A stretch of 64,000 nucleotides of DNA from an uncultured Acidimicrobiales bacterium (lineage in GTDB: Bacteria; Actinomycetota; Acidimicrobiia; Acidimicrobiales; SZUA-35). The notes under the pieces were generated by a model. It saw only the letters and a program-made list of their open reading frames with translations, ran no database searches and was not told the DNA's origin. The DNA lies in contig CALKZY010000008.1 of the NCBI GenBank assembly GCA_938002965.1, positions 124,001 through 188,000 of the forward strand. Reading direction: 5' to 3'. Shown here piece by piece: positions 44,339-52,997 of the stretch (position 1 is its first letter; every line of letters begins with the position of its first letter). A program made the position numbers and the translations under genes.

Positions 44339-44628
44339 GACGTTGTGAAATGCGAAGACGGCGAGCGGGCCAGGCAACAGCTGGGCAACTTCCAGGTGCG
44401 GGTACCGGGTGTGCGGGTACCGGGACTTGACAGGGACTTGACGGGTGCGGGTCACTCAGCGCTGGGTCGAACCGGGAATCGCTGACCGCCTCGCATGCAA
44501 AAGGGGACTGTGCCGATGCGCACGTTCGAGTCTCCCACGCAATCGCCGCGCAACCCCTCGATTGTTCCCTTGCCTGACTGCAATCGTCGCGCAAGCCTCA
44601 CGCATGTCTCAGCCCCCACACTGATCCT
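44339..44628. other. repeat-rich leader upstream of SARP-STAND gene
   Basis: No gene seen. GTGCGGGTACCGGG occurs twice (44396-44409, 44411-44424), followed by ACTTGAC(A)GGG twice (44425-44445). Closer to the start, a 15-base direct repeat GCAATCG-Y-CGCGCAA occurs at 44539-44553 and 44580-44594, 41 bases apart (about four helical turns). SARP regulators bind direct repeats, so autoregulation is possible. Confidence 0.6.
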
Positions 44629-47310
44629 GTGATGAGAGGTGATACTGGACATATGGCGACTCTTTCCTGCCCAGAAGGCGAATCGACAACAAGTTGGAAT
44701 ATCTCACTGCTTCGCGGAGATCTCCGGATGACGATCGGTGACGTAGGCGGCGAGCGAGAGCTCGAGCTTCCTAAGGGAGCGATCCAGGTCGGCCTCATCG
44801 TGCGCTTGGCTACGAGCCGGGACCTGGGGACAGTAGCCGCCGAGTCCCTTGCCTCGTCGTGCTACGAGGACCCGCTGCCTCACAATTGGCGGGATGGGAT
44901 CTCGCAGTCCGCCAGTCGGCTTCGCAAGCTGGGCGTGCCGATCTCGAAGGGGGGAAGCTACCAGTTGCTCGGAAGCCCGGACGCAGTAGACGTCCTCCGC
45001 TTCGAACGGCTTGCGAAGGCTGCCATCGCCAAACTCAACGCCGGGGACGCGTCGGGACTGGACCAGATGACGGCTGCACACGACTTGTGGCTCAACTCGC
45101 CGCTGGAAGTTTTTGGGGACTACCGACTTGTCGTGGGCTCCCTGGAGCGCTTCGAGAAGTTGAACCATCGGCTCTACCTGGCGGGCGGACGTCATCTATT
45201 GCAATCGAAGGACGGCGACCCAGTCAGCCTGCTGGAGCAGGCGCTAGCCGAATTCCCCGAAAGCAGCGACTTGGCCGCGCTCCATGAAGCCGCATCTGGC
45301 CGACCGACTCCAATTCCTGACCGGGAGCGGCAGCGCGGAGTCCAACATAATCTCCCGGGTCGGGATTCTCGAGGGCTGATCGGTCGAGACGACGAGCTGA
45401 AACGAGTACACGAGATCCTGCGGCCCTACCCGCACTCTCAATACCCGACGATCACCATCGACGGCGTGGGCGGCGTGGGGAAGACCGCCCTAGCAGTCGA
45501 GACCGCTTACAACTACGTGGAGAATGAGCCATCAGAACCCGAGGAAGCGTTCACAGCCGTGGTCTGGGCGTCAGCCAAGAGGACGGTGCTCGCAGATCGA
45601 GTCATCGAACAGACACCGACGTTTCGCAACATAAGCGACCTCTACTCGGCGATTGCCACCACGCTCGATCGGTCGGACGTGCTGGCGGCCGACGCGGATG
45701 ACCACGGCCGGATAATTCGGGAGCTGTTAAGCCAACAGGGGACGCGAGTTCTACTCGTCGTAGACAATCTTGAGACTGTCGACGATGAACGTGTGCTCCA
45801 CTTCCTTCGCGACCTGCCTGCGCCTACGAAGGCGGTCATCACTACGCGCCATCGAGTCGAGGGCGCAGTCCCACTTCGCCTTGAGGGACTTGACCCGGAG
45901 TTCGCGACGGACTTGGCGGGAGACGCTGCAGGGTTTCACGGAATCGCTCTGGAGCCGAAGACGGCGGAAGCCATTTCTCGGGACACGGGTGGCATCCCGC
46001 TAGCGATCCTCTGGTCTGTTGCTCAGATCGCGAAGAGAGGCGATCCCGAACGCGTCCTGCTCAGGCTAAGAAGCGCTACTGGCGAGTACGCGCAGTTCTG
46101 TTTCCAGGAGAGCGTTGCCCTACTTGCCGAACGCAACCAGGAATCCGCGCGTTCTCTCCTGTACGCCGTCTCGCTATTCTCCGACCCCGCGACACGGGAA
46201 GCAGTCGGAGCTGTCGCAGGAATGAACGAGCGTCCTGGTGAACGAGATGATGCTCTGGAGGTCCTAACTGACCTTGCGCTCGTGAACTTCGCAGACGGTC
46301 GTTTCAGCCTGCTCCCGTTGACTCGCGAGTTCGTCTCGAGCGACATCGGACGCGACCTATCCCTGCGCGATGCGTCGCTCGGCCGGTGGCTCGATTGGAC
46401 CATGGAATTGACGGCGCAAGCCGCCGCAGGTGGTACCGACCTTAACTCTGGCATCCTCGATCATCTTCGTGAAGAGCAGTCGAATGTGAACTGGGCAATT
46501 GAATACGCGCTACGTAACGGACGGTCAGAAGCCTTCGTACCGCTGGTCCGCAGTATGGAGTTCTTCTGGCTTGGCGAGGGTCTCTGGTCCGAGTTCGAGC
46601 GCTATCTCGACATGGCCCGTACCCTTGCAACGAGCCCTGAAGACAAGGTCCACTTCGCGAATCGCCTTCTTTGGCTGTATGTCCTCCGTGAAGACTTTGG
46701 AGCCGCGCAAGCCATGCGGGGGAACGTTGAGCTCGTGCTGGGCCGCTTCGAAATTCCGTATGAACAGATGCGATATCACGATTTCGTCGGACAACTTGAG
46801 CTAGCGCTGAACCGGCCGAACGAATCCACAAGTCATTTCCAAGACTCGCTGTCAATTGCAGAAACGCTCGAGGACCGTCGAGGCCTGTTTGCATGCACGA
46901 AGTACCTCGGAGAGGTGGAGTGCCTGAAGGGTGATTCGACGAAAGCGCGAGAGCATCTTGAAGAAGCGTCCAAGTACACCGGGGATCCTAGTGATCGCCA
47001 GTGGCTCCGAGGCCTAGCTCACTCATCGCAGCTCGAAGGGGCCATCGCGGAACTAGAGCAGCGCTGGGACATCGCTGAGGCTGCCTACATCGAGTGCGTA
47101 AGGCTGCTCGGGTTTCACCCGGACGCACACCTCGAAACCGTAGCTCGAGAGGGACTCGCGCGCGCGCTTGCTGAACAGGGGGATGTAGATGGTTCCAGGC
47201 TCGAACTTGAGACGTCAGCTGCTGTGCTCGAAAAGCTCGGCATGTGGACTCGAAGCTCCCGACTCCGAGCGCAGATCAATGATTTGAATGGAGGCGACGA
47301 TGGAGAGTAG
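44629..47310 (+). CDS. AfsR-like SARP/NB-ARC/TPR regulator
   Basis: About 893 residues. The N-terminus resembles a SARP winged helix (LELPKGAIQVGLIVRL; ISQSASRLRKLGVPISKGGS) and BTAD domain (to about residue 220). NB-ARC ATPase follows with Walker A DGVGGVGKTALA near residue 280, Walker B VLLVVDNLE and the GxP motif (GGIPLAILW), and TPR helices end the chain. It differs from the 39623 regulator in having NB-ARC instead of the other ATPase type. The start may be GTG 44629, ATG 44632 or ATG 44653. Its stop overlaps the acyltransferase start by 11 bases, so it is coupled to the sugar genes it probably controls. Confidence 0.85.
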   Translation: MMRGDTGHMATLSCPEGESTTSWNISLLRGDLRMTIGDVGGERELELPKGAIQVGLIVRLATSRDLGTVAAESLASSCYEDPLPHNWRDGISQSASRLRKLGVPISKGGSYQLLGSPDAVDVLRFERLAKAAIAKLNAGDASGLDQMTAAHDLWLNSPLEVFGDYRLVVGSLERFEKLNHRLYLAGGRHLLQSKDGDPVSLLEQALAEFPESSDLAALHEAASGRPTPIPDRERQRGVQHNLPGRDSRGLIGRDDELKRVHEILRPYPHSQYPTITIDGVGGVGKTALAVETAYNYVENEPSEPEEAFTAVVWASAKRTVLADRVIEQTPTFRNISDLYSAIATTLDRSDVLAADADDHGRIIRELLSQQGTRVLLVVDNLETVDDERVLHFLRDLPAPTKAVITTRHRVEGAVPLRLEGLDPEFATDLAGDAAGFHGIALEPKTAEAISRDTGGIPLAILWSVAQIAKRGDPERVLLRLRSATGEYAQFCFQESVALLAERNQESARSLLYAVSLFSDPATREAVGAVAGMNERPGERDDALEVLTDLALVNFADGRFSLLPLTREFVSSDIGRDLSLRDASLGRWLDWTMELTAQAAAGGTDLNSGILDHLREEQSNVNWAIEYALRNGRSEAFVPLVRSMEFFWLGEGLWSEFERYLDMARTLATSPEDKVHFANRLLWLYVLREDFGAAQAMRGNVELVLGRFEIPYEQMRYHDFVGQLELALNRPNESTSHFQDSLSIAETLEDRRGLFACTKYLGEVECLKGDSTKAREHLEEASKYTGDPSDRQWLRGLAHSSQLEGAIAELEQRWDIAEAAYIECVRLLGFHPDAHLETVAREGLARALAEQGDVDGSRLELETSAAVLEKLGMWTRSSRLRAQINDLNGGDDGE

Positions 47311-47896
47311 CCCGAAGATGTGCGTCCCTGAAGGTGTCGATTTCTCCGAAGGTCGACACTGCAGAATAGCGCCGACCACAATTCTGAAGGGTCGAGGTCG
47401 GCTTGTCGTCGATGACTACGTGACTATCGAGGATCATGTCATGATCGACCTTGGGAGCTCCGCAGCTGGGGAGGTCTATTTGAGGAGCCGTTCCAAGATC
47501 AAGATCGGTGGAGTCCTTCGTTGCTACAACGGCCAGATATCGGTCGGGCATCGGACGACAATCGGCGAGTACACCGTCGTAGCGGGACACGGTGGTGTAC
47601 ACATTGGCGCCCATGTCGGGATTGCGTCGCACTGCTCCCTCACCGCGTCAAATCATCTCTTTGGTGATCACGAGGCACCCTTTCGATATCGGGGTGAGAC
47701 CGCAGCCGGAATTGTGGTCGAGGACGATGTATGGATCGCCGCAGGCGTTCGAATCCTCGATGGTGTCTCGATAGGAACCGGTTCGGTCATCGGTGCCGGC
47801 GCCGTCGTCTCGCGGCCGATGCCTCAGCACATGGTCTGCGTTGGAATTCCGTGCCGACCCGTTCGCAGTACTCACCCTAACCAAACCAAGCCCTAG
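47300..47896 (+). CDS. hexapeptide-repeat acyltransferase
   Basis: Left-handed beta-helix acyltransferase (WbbJ/LacA-like), 198 residues. ATG 47300 has GGAGG five bases upstream and overlaps the regulator end by 11 bases. Hexapeptide turns are plain (GRGRLVVDDYVTIEDHVMID; VVEDDVWIAAGVRILDGVSI; GTGSVIGAGAVVS), with the catalytic-His-bearing loop (TASNHLFGDHEAPF). It probably O-acetylates a sugar, but the acceptor is unknown. nagA follows after 15 bases. Confidence 0.88.
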   Translation: MESSPKMCVPEGVDFSEGRHCRIAPTTILKGRGRLVVDDYVTIEDHVMIDLGSSAAGEVYLRSRSKIKIGGVLRCYNGQISVGHRTTIGEYTVVAGHGGVHIGAHVGIASHCSLTASNHLFGDHEAPFRYRGETAAGIVVEDDVWIAAGVRILDGVSIGTGSVIGAGAVVSRPMPQHMVCVGIPCRPVRSTHPNQTKP

Positions 47897-47911
47897 AACA
47901 GGAATCATAAA

Positions 47912-49069
47912 ATGAACACTTTTGCACTTGACAACTGCGACATCTACACCGGCGATGAGATATTGACCGACTCAGCGGTTGTGGTACGTGATGGCCAGAT
48001 AAGCGAGCTAGTCCCATCATCAGGTCTGGCTGAACGAGACGTGGAGATCGTGAATCTTGAAGGCATGTCGGTTTCACCAGGGTTCCTTGATCTTCAGGTG
48101 AACGGTGGTGGCGACAAGATGTTCAACGAGGATCCGTCGGTCGATTGCATTCGACGGATCATGGCGGGTCATCGCCGGTTTGGCACTACAGACATTCTTC
48201 CTACCTTTATCACTGGACCGTACGAGGGCATGCGCTCGGCAGCCAACGCTGTGGATGATGCGATCCGGGCTGGAGAAGATGGTGTTCTAGGAGTTCATTT
48301 TGAGGGTCCGCTTCTTAGCGAATCCAAGCTGGGGGTGCACGACGCCGCTTTCGCCAAGAGTTCGCCGGATGATGAACTAAATGCGCTCTTCGCTGCCAAC
48401 GTGGGGCGGTCCGGATCTACCGTAGTTACGCTCGCCCCAGAAGTAGTGCCAGCTGGGTACGTACGAATGTTGGTCGACAAAGGCATCCGCGTAGCCGCGG
48501 GACACACCAAGGCTTCTGCTGCTGAGGTGAGAGAGGCAATCGATGAAGGGTTATCGCTGGGCACCCACGTTTGGAACGCGATGAGCGCACTCGGCAGTCG
48601 AGAGGCCGGTGCTGTTGGCGCGCTGTTGGGAGATAGTCGCGTGTGGTGCGACTTTGTTGCTGACGGGCATCATGTGTCGTTCGAGACGCTGGCCTTGTCG
48701 CTCCGATCGCTTGCGCAACCGAAGGCGATCCTCGTGACGGACGCAATGCACCCCGTCGGAGGTGAAAAGGCCGGATACACCCTCGGGCCGTACGAAGTGA
48801 GAGTCACTGATGGAAAAGCGACGACGGCCGAAGGTGTTCTTGCTGGATCTGTCCTCGACCTCGCAACTGCGATTCGAAACATGGTTCAACATGTGGGCGT
48901 CCCGAAGGACGAGGCTCTGCGGATGGCGACGCTCTACCCTGCTGAGTTTCTTGGAATTGACAGTCTCCGTGGTCGCATTGCGCCGGGCTATCCCGCACAT
49001 CTCGCCATATTTGACAATGAGGTCCACGTTTCCGGAGTGGTGTACGACGGCAAGCTTGAGAGGTTCTAA
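47912..49069 (+). CDS. nagA: N-acetylglucosamine-6-phosphate deacetylase
   Basis: Amidohydrolase that removes acetate from GlcNAc-6-P (or a related N-acyl amino-sugar phosphate). 385 residues, family length. AGGAA lies upstream of ATG 47912. Metal and substrate motifs: PGFLDLQVNGGG, HFEGPLLSESKLGVHD with the metal Glu, GHTKASAAEVREA, the HVWNAMSAL loop, VADGHHVSF, and the catalytic Asp in ILVTDAMHPVGG. Lies between an acyltransferase and a HAD phosphatase, in a likely amino-sugar pathway. Confidence 0.92.
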   Translation: MNTFALDNCDIYTGDEILTDSAVVVRDGQISELVPSSGLAERDVEIVNLEGMSVSPGFLDLQVNGGGDKMFNEDPSVDCIRRIMAGHRRFGTTDILPTFITGPYEGMRSAANAVDDAIRAGEDGVLGVHFEGPLLSESKLGVHDAAFAKSSPDDELNALFAANVGRSGSTVVTLAPEVVPAGYVRMLVDKGIRVAAGHTKASAAEVREAIDEGLSLGTHVWNAMSALGSREAGAVGALLGDSRVWCDFVADGHHVSFETLALSLRSLAQPKAILVTDAMHPVGGEKAGYTLGPYEVRVTDGKATTAEGVLAGSVLDLATAIRNMVQHVGVPKDEALRMATLYPAEFLGIDSLRGRIAPGYPAHLAIFDNEVHVSGVVYDGKLERF

Positions 49070-49076
49070 GACCCAC

Positions 49077-49808
49077 ATGAACCCCATCCACAACCAGACG
49101 GCGGAGTCTGATCGTAACCTCGTTGTTTTCGACCTTGATGACACCCTGCTCGACACGAGCCGGGGGCTCCGGGTCGCTTGCGAACATGTCTCTTCTCGCC
49201 TTGGTCGCGCTTTCAGCGACGGAGCGCTCCTCGAACTACTCAGGTACTTCGACCCTCGAAGTGCCATCGAGCTTGCGCTGAGTTCGGTAGACGAAGCTGA
49301 CGGACGAGATGAGCTAGATTTCGACAAGGCGCTCGCGACGTTTCTTGACTTGGAGGTTGAACATTCGATTCCACTCGTCGATCCCGCCGTTCTCTGCGCC
49401 GTCCTTGACTCCGCCAGCCTTTCGTGCGCTGTCGTAACGAACGGAGATCCGACACAACAACGTCGTAAGTTCGTTCATTCGGGGCTCGCCGAAGTGTTGC
49501 CCAAGGATGCCTTGCTCGTCTGCGACGGCGAAGCGCTCCCGTTCAAGCCCAACCCTGAAGCTCTTAAAAAGGTGATCCTCGACAACCGTGCAGCGCACAC
49601 CCTGGTCGTTGGTGATCGGCGAACTGATGTCATGATCGGACGCCTGCTTGGCTGCAAAACAGTTCAAATCAAGAGTCCGAGGTCAATACTGGGGTTGGAA
49701 GGATCGGCCAACGACTACTTTGGCGAGGCCGACGTGGTGTTCGACCGAATGGGAGTCGACGTCCTGCACTATGTCAAGTCCTTGGCCTGGACGTGTGAGC
49801 GTGACTAG
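49077..49808 (+). CDS. HAD-superfamily hydrolase
   Basis: Phosphatase-like HAD protein, 243 residues, starting at ATG 49077 eight bases after nagA. Motif I is VVFDLDDTLLDTSRG, motif II VVTNGDP, motif III lysine lies in LPFKPNPEALKKVI, and motif IV is VVGDRRTDVMIGR. A helical cap is inserted after motif I. The natural substrate is probably a sugar phosphate given the neighbours. Its stop overlaps the ROK start by eight bases. Confidence 0.87.
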   Translation: MNPIHNQTAESDRNLVVFDLDDTLLDTSRGLRVACEHVSSRLGRAFSDGALLELLRYFDPRSAIELALSSVDEADGRDELDFDKALATFLDLEVEHSIPLVDPAVLCAVLDSASLSCAVVTNGDPTQQRRKFVHSGLAEVLPKDALLVCDGEALPFKPNPEALKKVILDNRAAHTLVVGDRRTDVMIGRLLGCKTVQIKSPRSILGLEGSANDYFGEADVVFDRMGVDVLHYVKSLAWTCERD

Positions 49809-50760
49809 GGGAGCTCGCAGCAAGGTCGTTGCAATCGACATCGGTGGGACATCGATCAAGAGCGTTGTAGCGGACGTGACCGGTGACCGAGTCGAGTTCT
49901 CCCAGGACCGAGTTGTTGTGACACCGCACCATGCGAACACGGTGCAAGCATTGGAAGGGTCGGTAGGTCAGATCCTAGAAGCGGTTCTAGCGGACTACGC
50001 CGAAGGACCGGTCGGTGTTGGTATTTCGACCACCGGTCTTGTCTCTCAAGAGGGCATCGTTGTCGACGGACCGGCGTTCAAGGGTTACACGGACTACTCG
50101 TGGGCGGCTGTCCTCAAGTCGACGCTGTCTGGATCCGTCACCGTCATGAACGATGCTCACGCCGCAGCGCTCGGAATGACCTCCCGTGGTTCATCACATG
50201 CCGGGCTCACCGTGTGCCTAGTTCTCGGGACTGGCATAGGTGGCGCGGTTGTGCTCGGTGGATCTGTTCTGACTGGTCGGAACGGGATGAGTGGACACTT
50301 CGGACATATGAAGTCCGCCAACTCGCTCGCTCAGTTCCGGTGCATCTGCGGAACGACAGGCTGTTTCGAGAATCTCGGATCGGGCCGTGGACTGGCATTC
50401 CTCGCTGGGAACAACAACGGCCCCGAAGGAGTAGACGAGACAGTTCGGCAGCTTTCTTCAGACCTATCGTCAGCAGAGGCTGCCCGAGCCTCGGGAGAGA
50501 TGTTCGAGAGCGCCGGGCATCAAATTGGCTCCGCAATCGCTGATCTCGCAAATGCGCTCGACCCCGATGAAGTTCTGCTGGCGGGGGGACTCTTGGAAGC
50601 AGCGGGCTCCGGAGAAGACTCGCCACTCATGGTTGGGCTGCGGCGGGGGATAAAGGAGAACTGCATTCCAGCGATCGAGAGCAATCTCCTAATCTCATTC
50701 TCCGACGTGCAATATCCCAACCTCACCGGTGCCGCGCTGGCTGCTCTTGCTGCCCGATAG
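49801..50760 (+). CDS. ROK-family sugar kinase
   Basis: ROK sugar kinase, 319 residues from GTG 49801 (GTG 49795 is an alternative), overlapping the HAD stop. Phosphate-1 motif VVAIDIGGTSIKSVVAD, catalytic Asp in VMNDAHAAALG, phosphate-2 GTGIGGAVVLGG, GHFGHMKSAN, and the cysteine cluster CICGTTGCFEN for zinc. With NagA next door, it may phosphorylate GlcNAc or ManNAc, whose 6-phosphate NagA or an epimerase would use. Ends 38 bases inside the convergent membrane gene. Confidence 0.87.
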   Translation: MTRGARSKVVAIDIGGTSIKSVVADVTGDRVEFSQDRVVVTPHHANTVQALEGSVGQILEAVLADYAEGPVGVGISTTGLVSQEGIVVDGPAFKGYTDYSWAAVLKSTLSGSVTVMNDAHAAALGMTSRGSSHAGLTVCLVLGTGIGGAVVLGGSVLTGRNGMSGHFGHMKSANSLAQFRCICGTTGCFENLGSGRGLAFLAGNNNGPEGVDETVRQLSSDLSSAEAARASGEMFESAGHQIGSAIADLANALDPDEVLLAGGLLEAAGSGEDSPLMVGLRRGIKENCIPAIESNLLISFSDVQYPNLTGAALAALAAR

Positions 50761-51601
50761 TCGTCGGCGACCGCGCTCGCTCCGGACATGCTGCCGAGCG
50801 GTGTGGCGGAGTCGGCACCGACGCCTTCCTGGCTTGTGGCGAGGTACAAGTGAGAGCTACCGCACGCCAAGTCTCTGACGGACCGAGCGCCTTGAAAGAG
50901 CGAGCCGCGTTCCAGCGAAGAGTGCCGCCCCTACGAGAGCGGGTGAAAGACTCTGCAGAACATGACGCACGATTCAAACTCGTAAGCACCTCGCCGGCGA
51001 TAACGCATGCACCTAGCGAACTGAGTCCGAACTCTGGCGAGAGTCCGATCAAGAGCGCCAGGGCTGCGATCAACGCGAGCGTGACGACGACGTCCAGACC
51101 GAACGCACTCAGGATCGCTGGCCGAGGCGCCGCCAGCAGAGTCACCTCAATCAACCCGGCGCCGGCCGCTAGGTAGCTACCCATTGACCGGAATGGGTGA
51201 CCACCAAGTGCGACGAGCAGAAGTGCGAAGCAACCGAAGGCCACGATCGCGAGGCCAGCGCTGAGGGAAATCGGCAGCGCGCACTCGGAGCCTTCAACCG
51301 CCTGTCCGAGGGCCGCGAGAGTTGCGCCCCCGCCAACCACGACTTCGAATGGCGTTGGGAAGACCCTTTGAATTGCCGCCATGAGTACCGAGAGGACCAG
51401 GACGGTCGGCAAGGATGCGCCACCAAGAAGAGTGGCGGTGCCGAAGCCGATTGGGACCCACACGAGGGCCCTTGAGGGTCGACGTGGGGGCCGTTCGTAC
51501 CGCTTGAGCGCTGGCTCGGCGCCGCTCCGTACCTGGAGCATGTTTCGCTGTATGTAGCCCATTAGGGCTAGCAGGAACAGCAGTCCAAGAAGCTCGCTCA
51601 T
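50723..51601 (-). CDS. multi-pass membrane protein, last gene of operon
   Basis: 292 residues with about six membrane helices in the first 210 (SELLGLLFLLALMGYIQRNM; LGGASLPTVLVLSVLMAAIQ; VVTLALIAALALLIGL). After residue about 215 the sequence becomes low-complexity Arg/Ser/Ala-rich (SRRGGTLRWNAARSFKALG), not like a native domain, and it overlaps the convergent ROK kinase. I infer that the original stop was lost at a recombination junction. Its ATGA overlap with the upstream VWA gene (51598-51601) shows it belongs to the 59.6-50.7 kb operon. Function unknown. Confidence 0.65.
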   Translation of the reverse strand: MSELLGLLFLLALMGYIQRNMLQVRSGAEPALKRYERPPRRPSRALVWVPIGFGTATLLGGASLPTVLVLSVLMAAIQRVFPTPFEVVVGGGATLAALGQAVEGSECALPISLSAGLAIVAFGCFALLLVALGGHPFRSMGSYLAAGAGLIEVTLLAAPRPAILSAFGLDVVVTLALIAALALLIGLSPEFGLSSLGACVIAGEVLTSLNRASCSAESFTRSRRGGTLRWNAARSFKALGPSETWRAVALTCTSPQARKASVPTPPHRSAACPERARSPTTIGQQEQPARHR

Positions 51602-52267
51602 CGCGCCTCGACTCCAGTTCGGATGAGGCTGGCGACGTCACCGTGATCGAGTGGACCTGATAGCTCCGTTGTCCGGGTGGGTTGGCCAGCGGTCGCCCAT
51701 TCGGTGGGTAATGGACCGCCGAGAGACACGATGAGTGACGGGCAGGGAAGGTCTCCGAGTGCAGCGAAGGCCGTGTCAAAGTCGGAGAGCTGCCCGTCGG
51801 TGGCGATGAGCAGGATCGGGGTCAGTTCAGGGTGGCGTTCGGCCCAGGCGGTGGCGGTGGACACGGATGGCGCCAGGGATGAGCTCGATTCTGGTGCCTC
51901 TGCTTGAAGATGGCGGAACACTGTCGCAGCCCCGGTGTCAAGCCGGACTGGGGGCAGAGGAGCTGTCACGTTGTCGAAGGTCAGGGGCTGCTGCGGAGTC
52001 CTGCGGGTGACAATCAGCTCGATCGAACCACGCAACTGTCTGAGCCAGTTCGTGTTCTCGTCTCCGTTGTGGGTCCGTGGTGTAGGTGCTGCGGGAGCGG
52101 TGATCGATGATGATGAGCAGCACTCCGGCGTCGCTGTCTTCGCAATGAAGATCCGGCAGGGCCACTGTGGGATAGGGCGGCGGCCGGAGCTGGTGCATGG
52201 CAAGCGGCACCAGAATTAGGGGGAGGAGGGCGTAGTGGCCGCGCGATAGCAACTTGGCCAGCATCAT
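51598..52267 (-). pseudogene. membrane-anchored VWA protein with apparent frameshift
   Basis: The frame from ATG 52267 gives a membrane anchor (GHYALLPLILVPLAM) and GVLLIIIDH, then turns Arg/Gln-rich. From about 52105 the +1 frame continues naturally (SITAPAAPTPRTHNGDENTN; WLRQLRGSIELIV; ERHPELTPILLIATDGQLSD) to a stop at 51598. Joined they form a VWA domain with LLIIID as the MIDAS strand and LIATDG as its later loop. The break lies in a TCATCATCATCGAT run, prone to slippage; the DxSxS residues themselves are missing at the break. Either a sequencing collapse or a true inactivation. Confidence 0.6.
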
Positions 52268-52389
52268 GCGACGACTGCGCGGCTTTCGGCGCTCGTGGGC
52301 GGTGATTGGTGAGGCCTCAGCTTCGCAGCGAGCAATACCGACTTCGTTCGCTGGGTCGATATGGTCTGCTGGGTCCGTCGAATGGTCAT
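52264..52389 (-). CDS. putative 41-residue coupled ORF
   Basis: Short frame with ATGA-type overlaps on both sides: its ATG (52387-52389) overlaps the OmpA gene stop and its TGA (52264-52266) overlaps the start of the VWA gene. The product is basic and hydrophilic. It may be a real small protein, or only the link that carries ribosomes from the OmpA gene to the VWA gene. Confidence 0.35.
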   Translation of the reverse strand: MTIRRTQQTISTQRTKSVLLAAKLRPHQSPPTSAESRAVVA

Positions 52390-52997
52390 TAGGCCAGCTC
52401 GAACTGGATTTCGCACCGTCGATTGCGGGCACGGCCGGACTCAGTCGAGTTGTCGAACGCCGGGTCGGCCTCGCCCAGACCTGACGTCGTGATGTTGGCG
52501 GTGTCGATCCCGTGCGACGCGAGGTCAGCGAGAAGCGTGGCTGCCCTTTGGGTGGACAGCTCCAGGTTCTCGCTGTCTGAGCCGATGTCGTCGGTGTGGC
52601 AGACGATTGTGCCGGCCAGGATGGTTCGGCCGTTGAGGCTCTCGGCAACCTCGATGAGGCTCCGGGACGATTGTTCAGACAGAGACGCTGAGCCACTCGG
52701 GAAGAGTGCGTCCCCCGGAATCATCACGTCAACCCGTGCCGGTTCAGGTTCCAGGTCCGGCGCTGAGTCGACGTCTTCTGGCTCGGGTAGCTCGACCTCG
52801 ATGATGGGATCGAGCCACCAGGTGGGCTCGGTCTGGTGTTCGTTGATCGCAACGCCTGCTGCGCCTTGGAACCGGTTGGGGTGGGTGGGCTGCAGGGCTG
52901 CGGCGACCCCGAGGGCAGTCATGAGCACGAGCAGTAGTAGGGCGGCGAGGATCGCACGGTGTCGTCCCTTGTTTGATGCGGCTTGGGTGGGAGTCAT
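52389..52997 (-). CDS. OmpA-domain protein with N-terminal anchor
   Basis: 202 residues. One N-terminal membrane helix (AILAALLLLVLMTALGVAAA), an acidic Pro-rich linker, and a C-terminal OmpA-like peptidoglycan-binding domain (VMIPGDALFPSGSASLSE; STQRAATLLADLASHGID; SGRARNRRCEIQFE). Such proteins fix envelope complexes to the cell wall; MotB and ZorB use the same layout. The start overlaps the lipoprotein stop by four bases (ATGA). With adjacent VWA proteins it suggests a wall-linked membrane complex. Confidence 0.85.
   Translation of the reverse strand: MTPTQAASNKGRHRAILAALLLLVLMTALGVAAALQPTHPNRFQGAAGVAINEHQTEPTWWLDPIIEVELPEPEDVDSAPDLEPEPARVDVMIPGDALFPSGSASLSEQSSRSLIEVAESLNGRTILAGTIVCHTDDIGSDSENLELSTQRAATLLADLASHGIDTANITTSGLGEADPAFDNSTESGRARNRRCEIQFELA

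Noticed and set aside
44525..44545. GTTCGAGTCTCCC resembling a tRNA T-arm
   Set aside because: No matching acceptor, D or anticodon arms can be folded around it; at most a relic.
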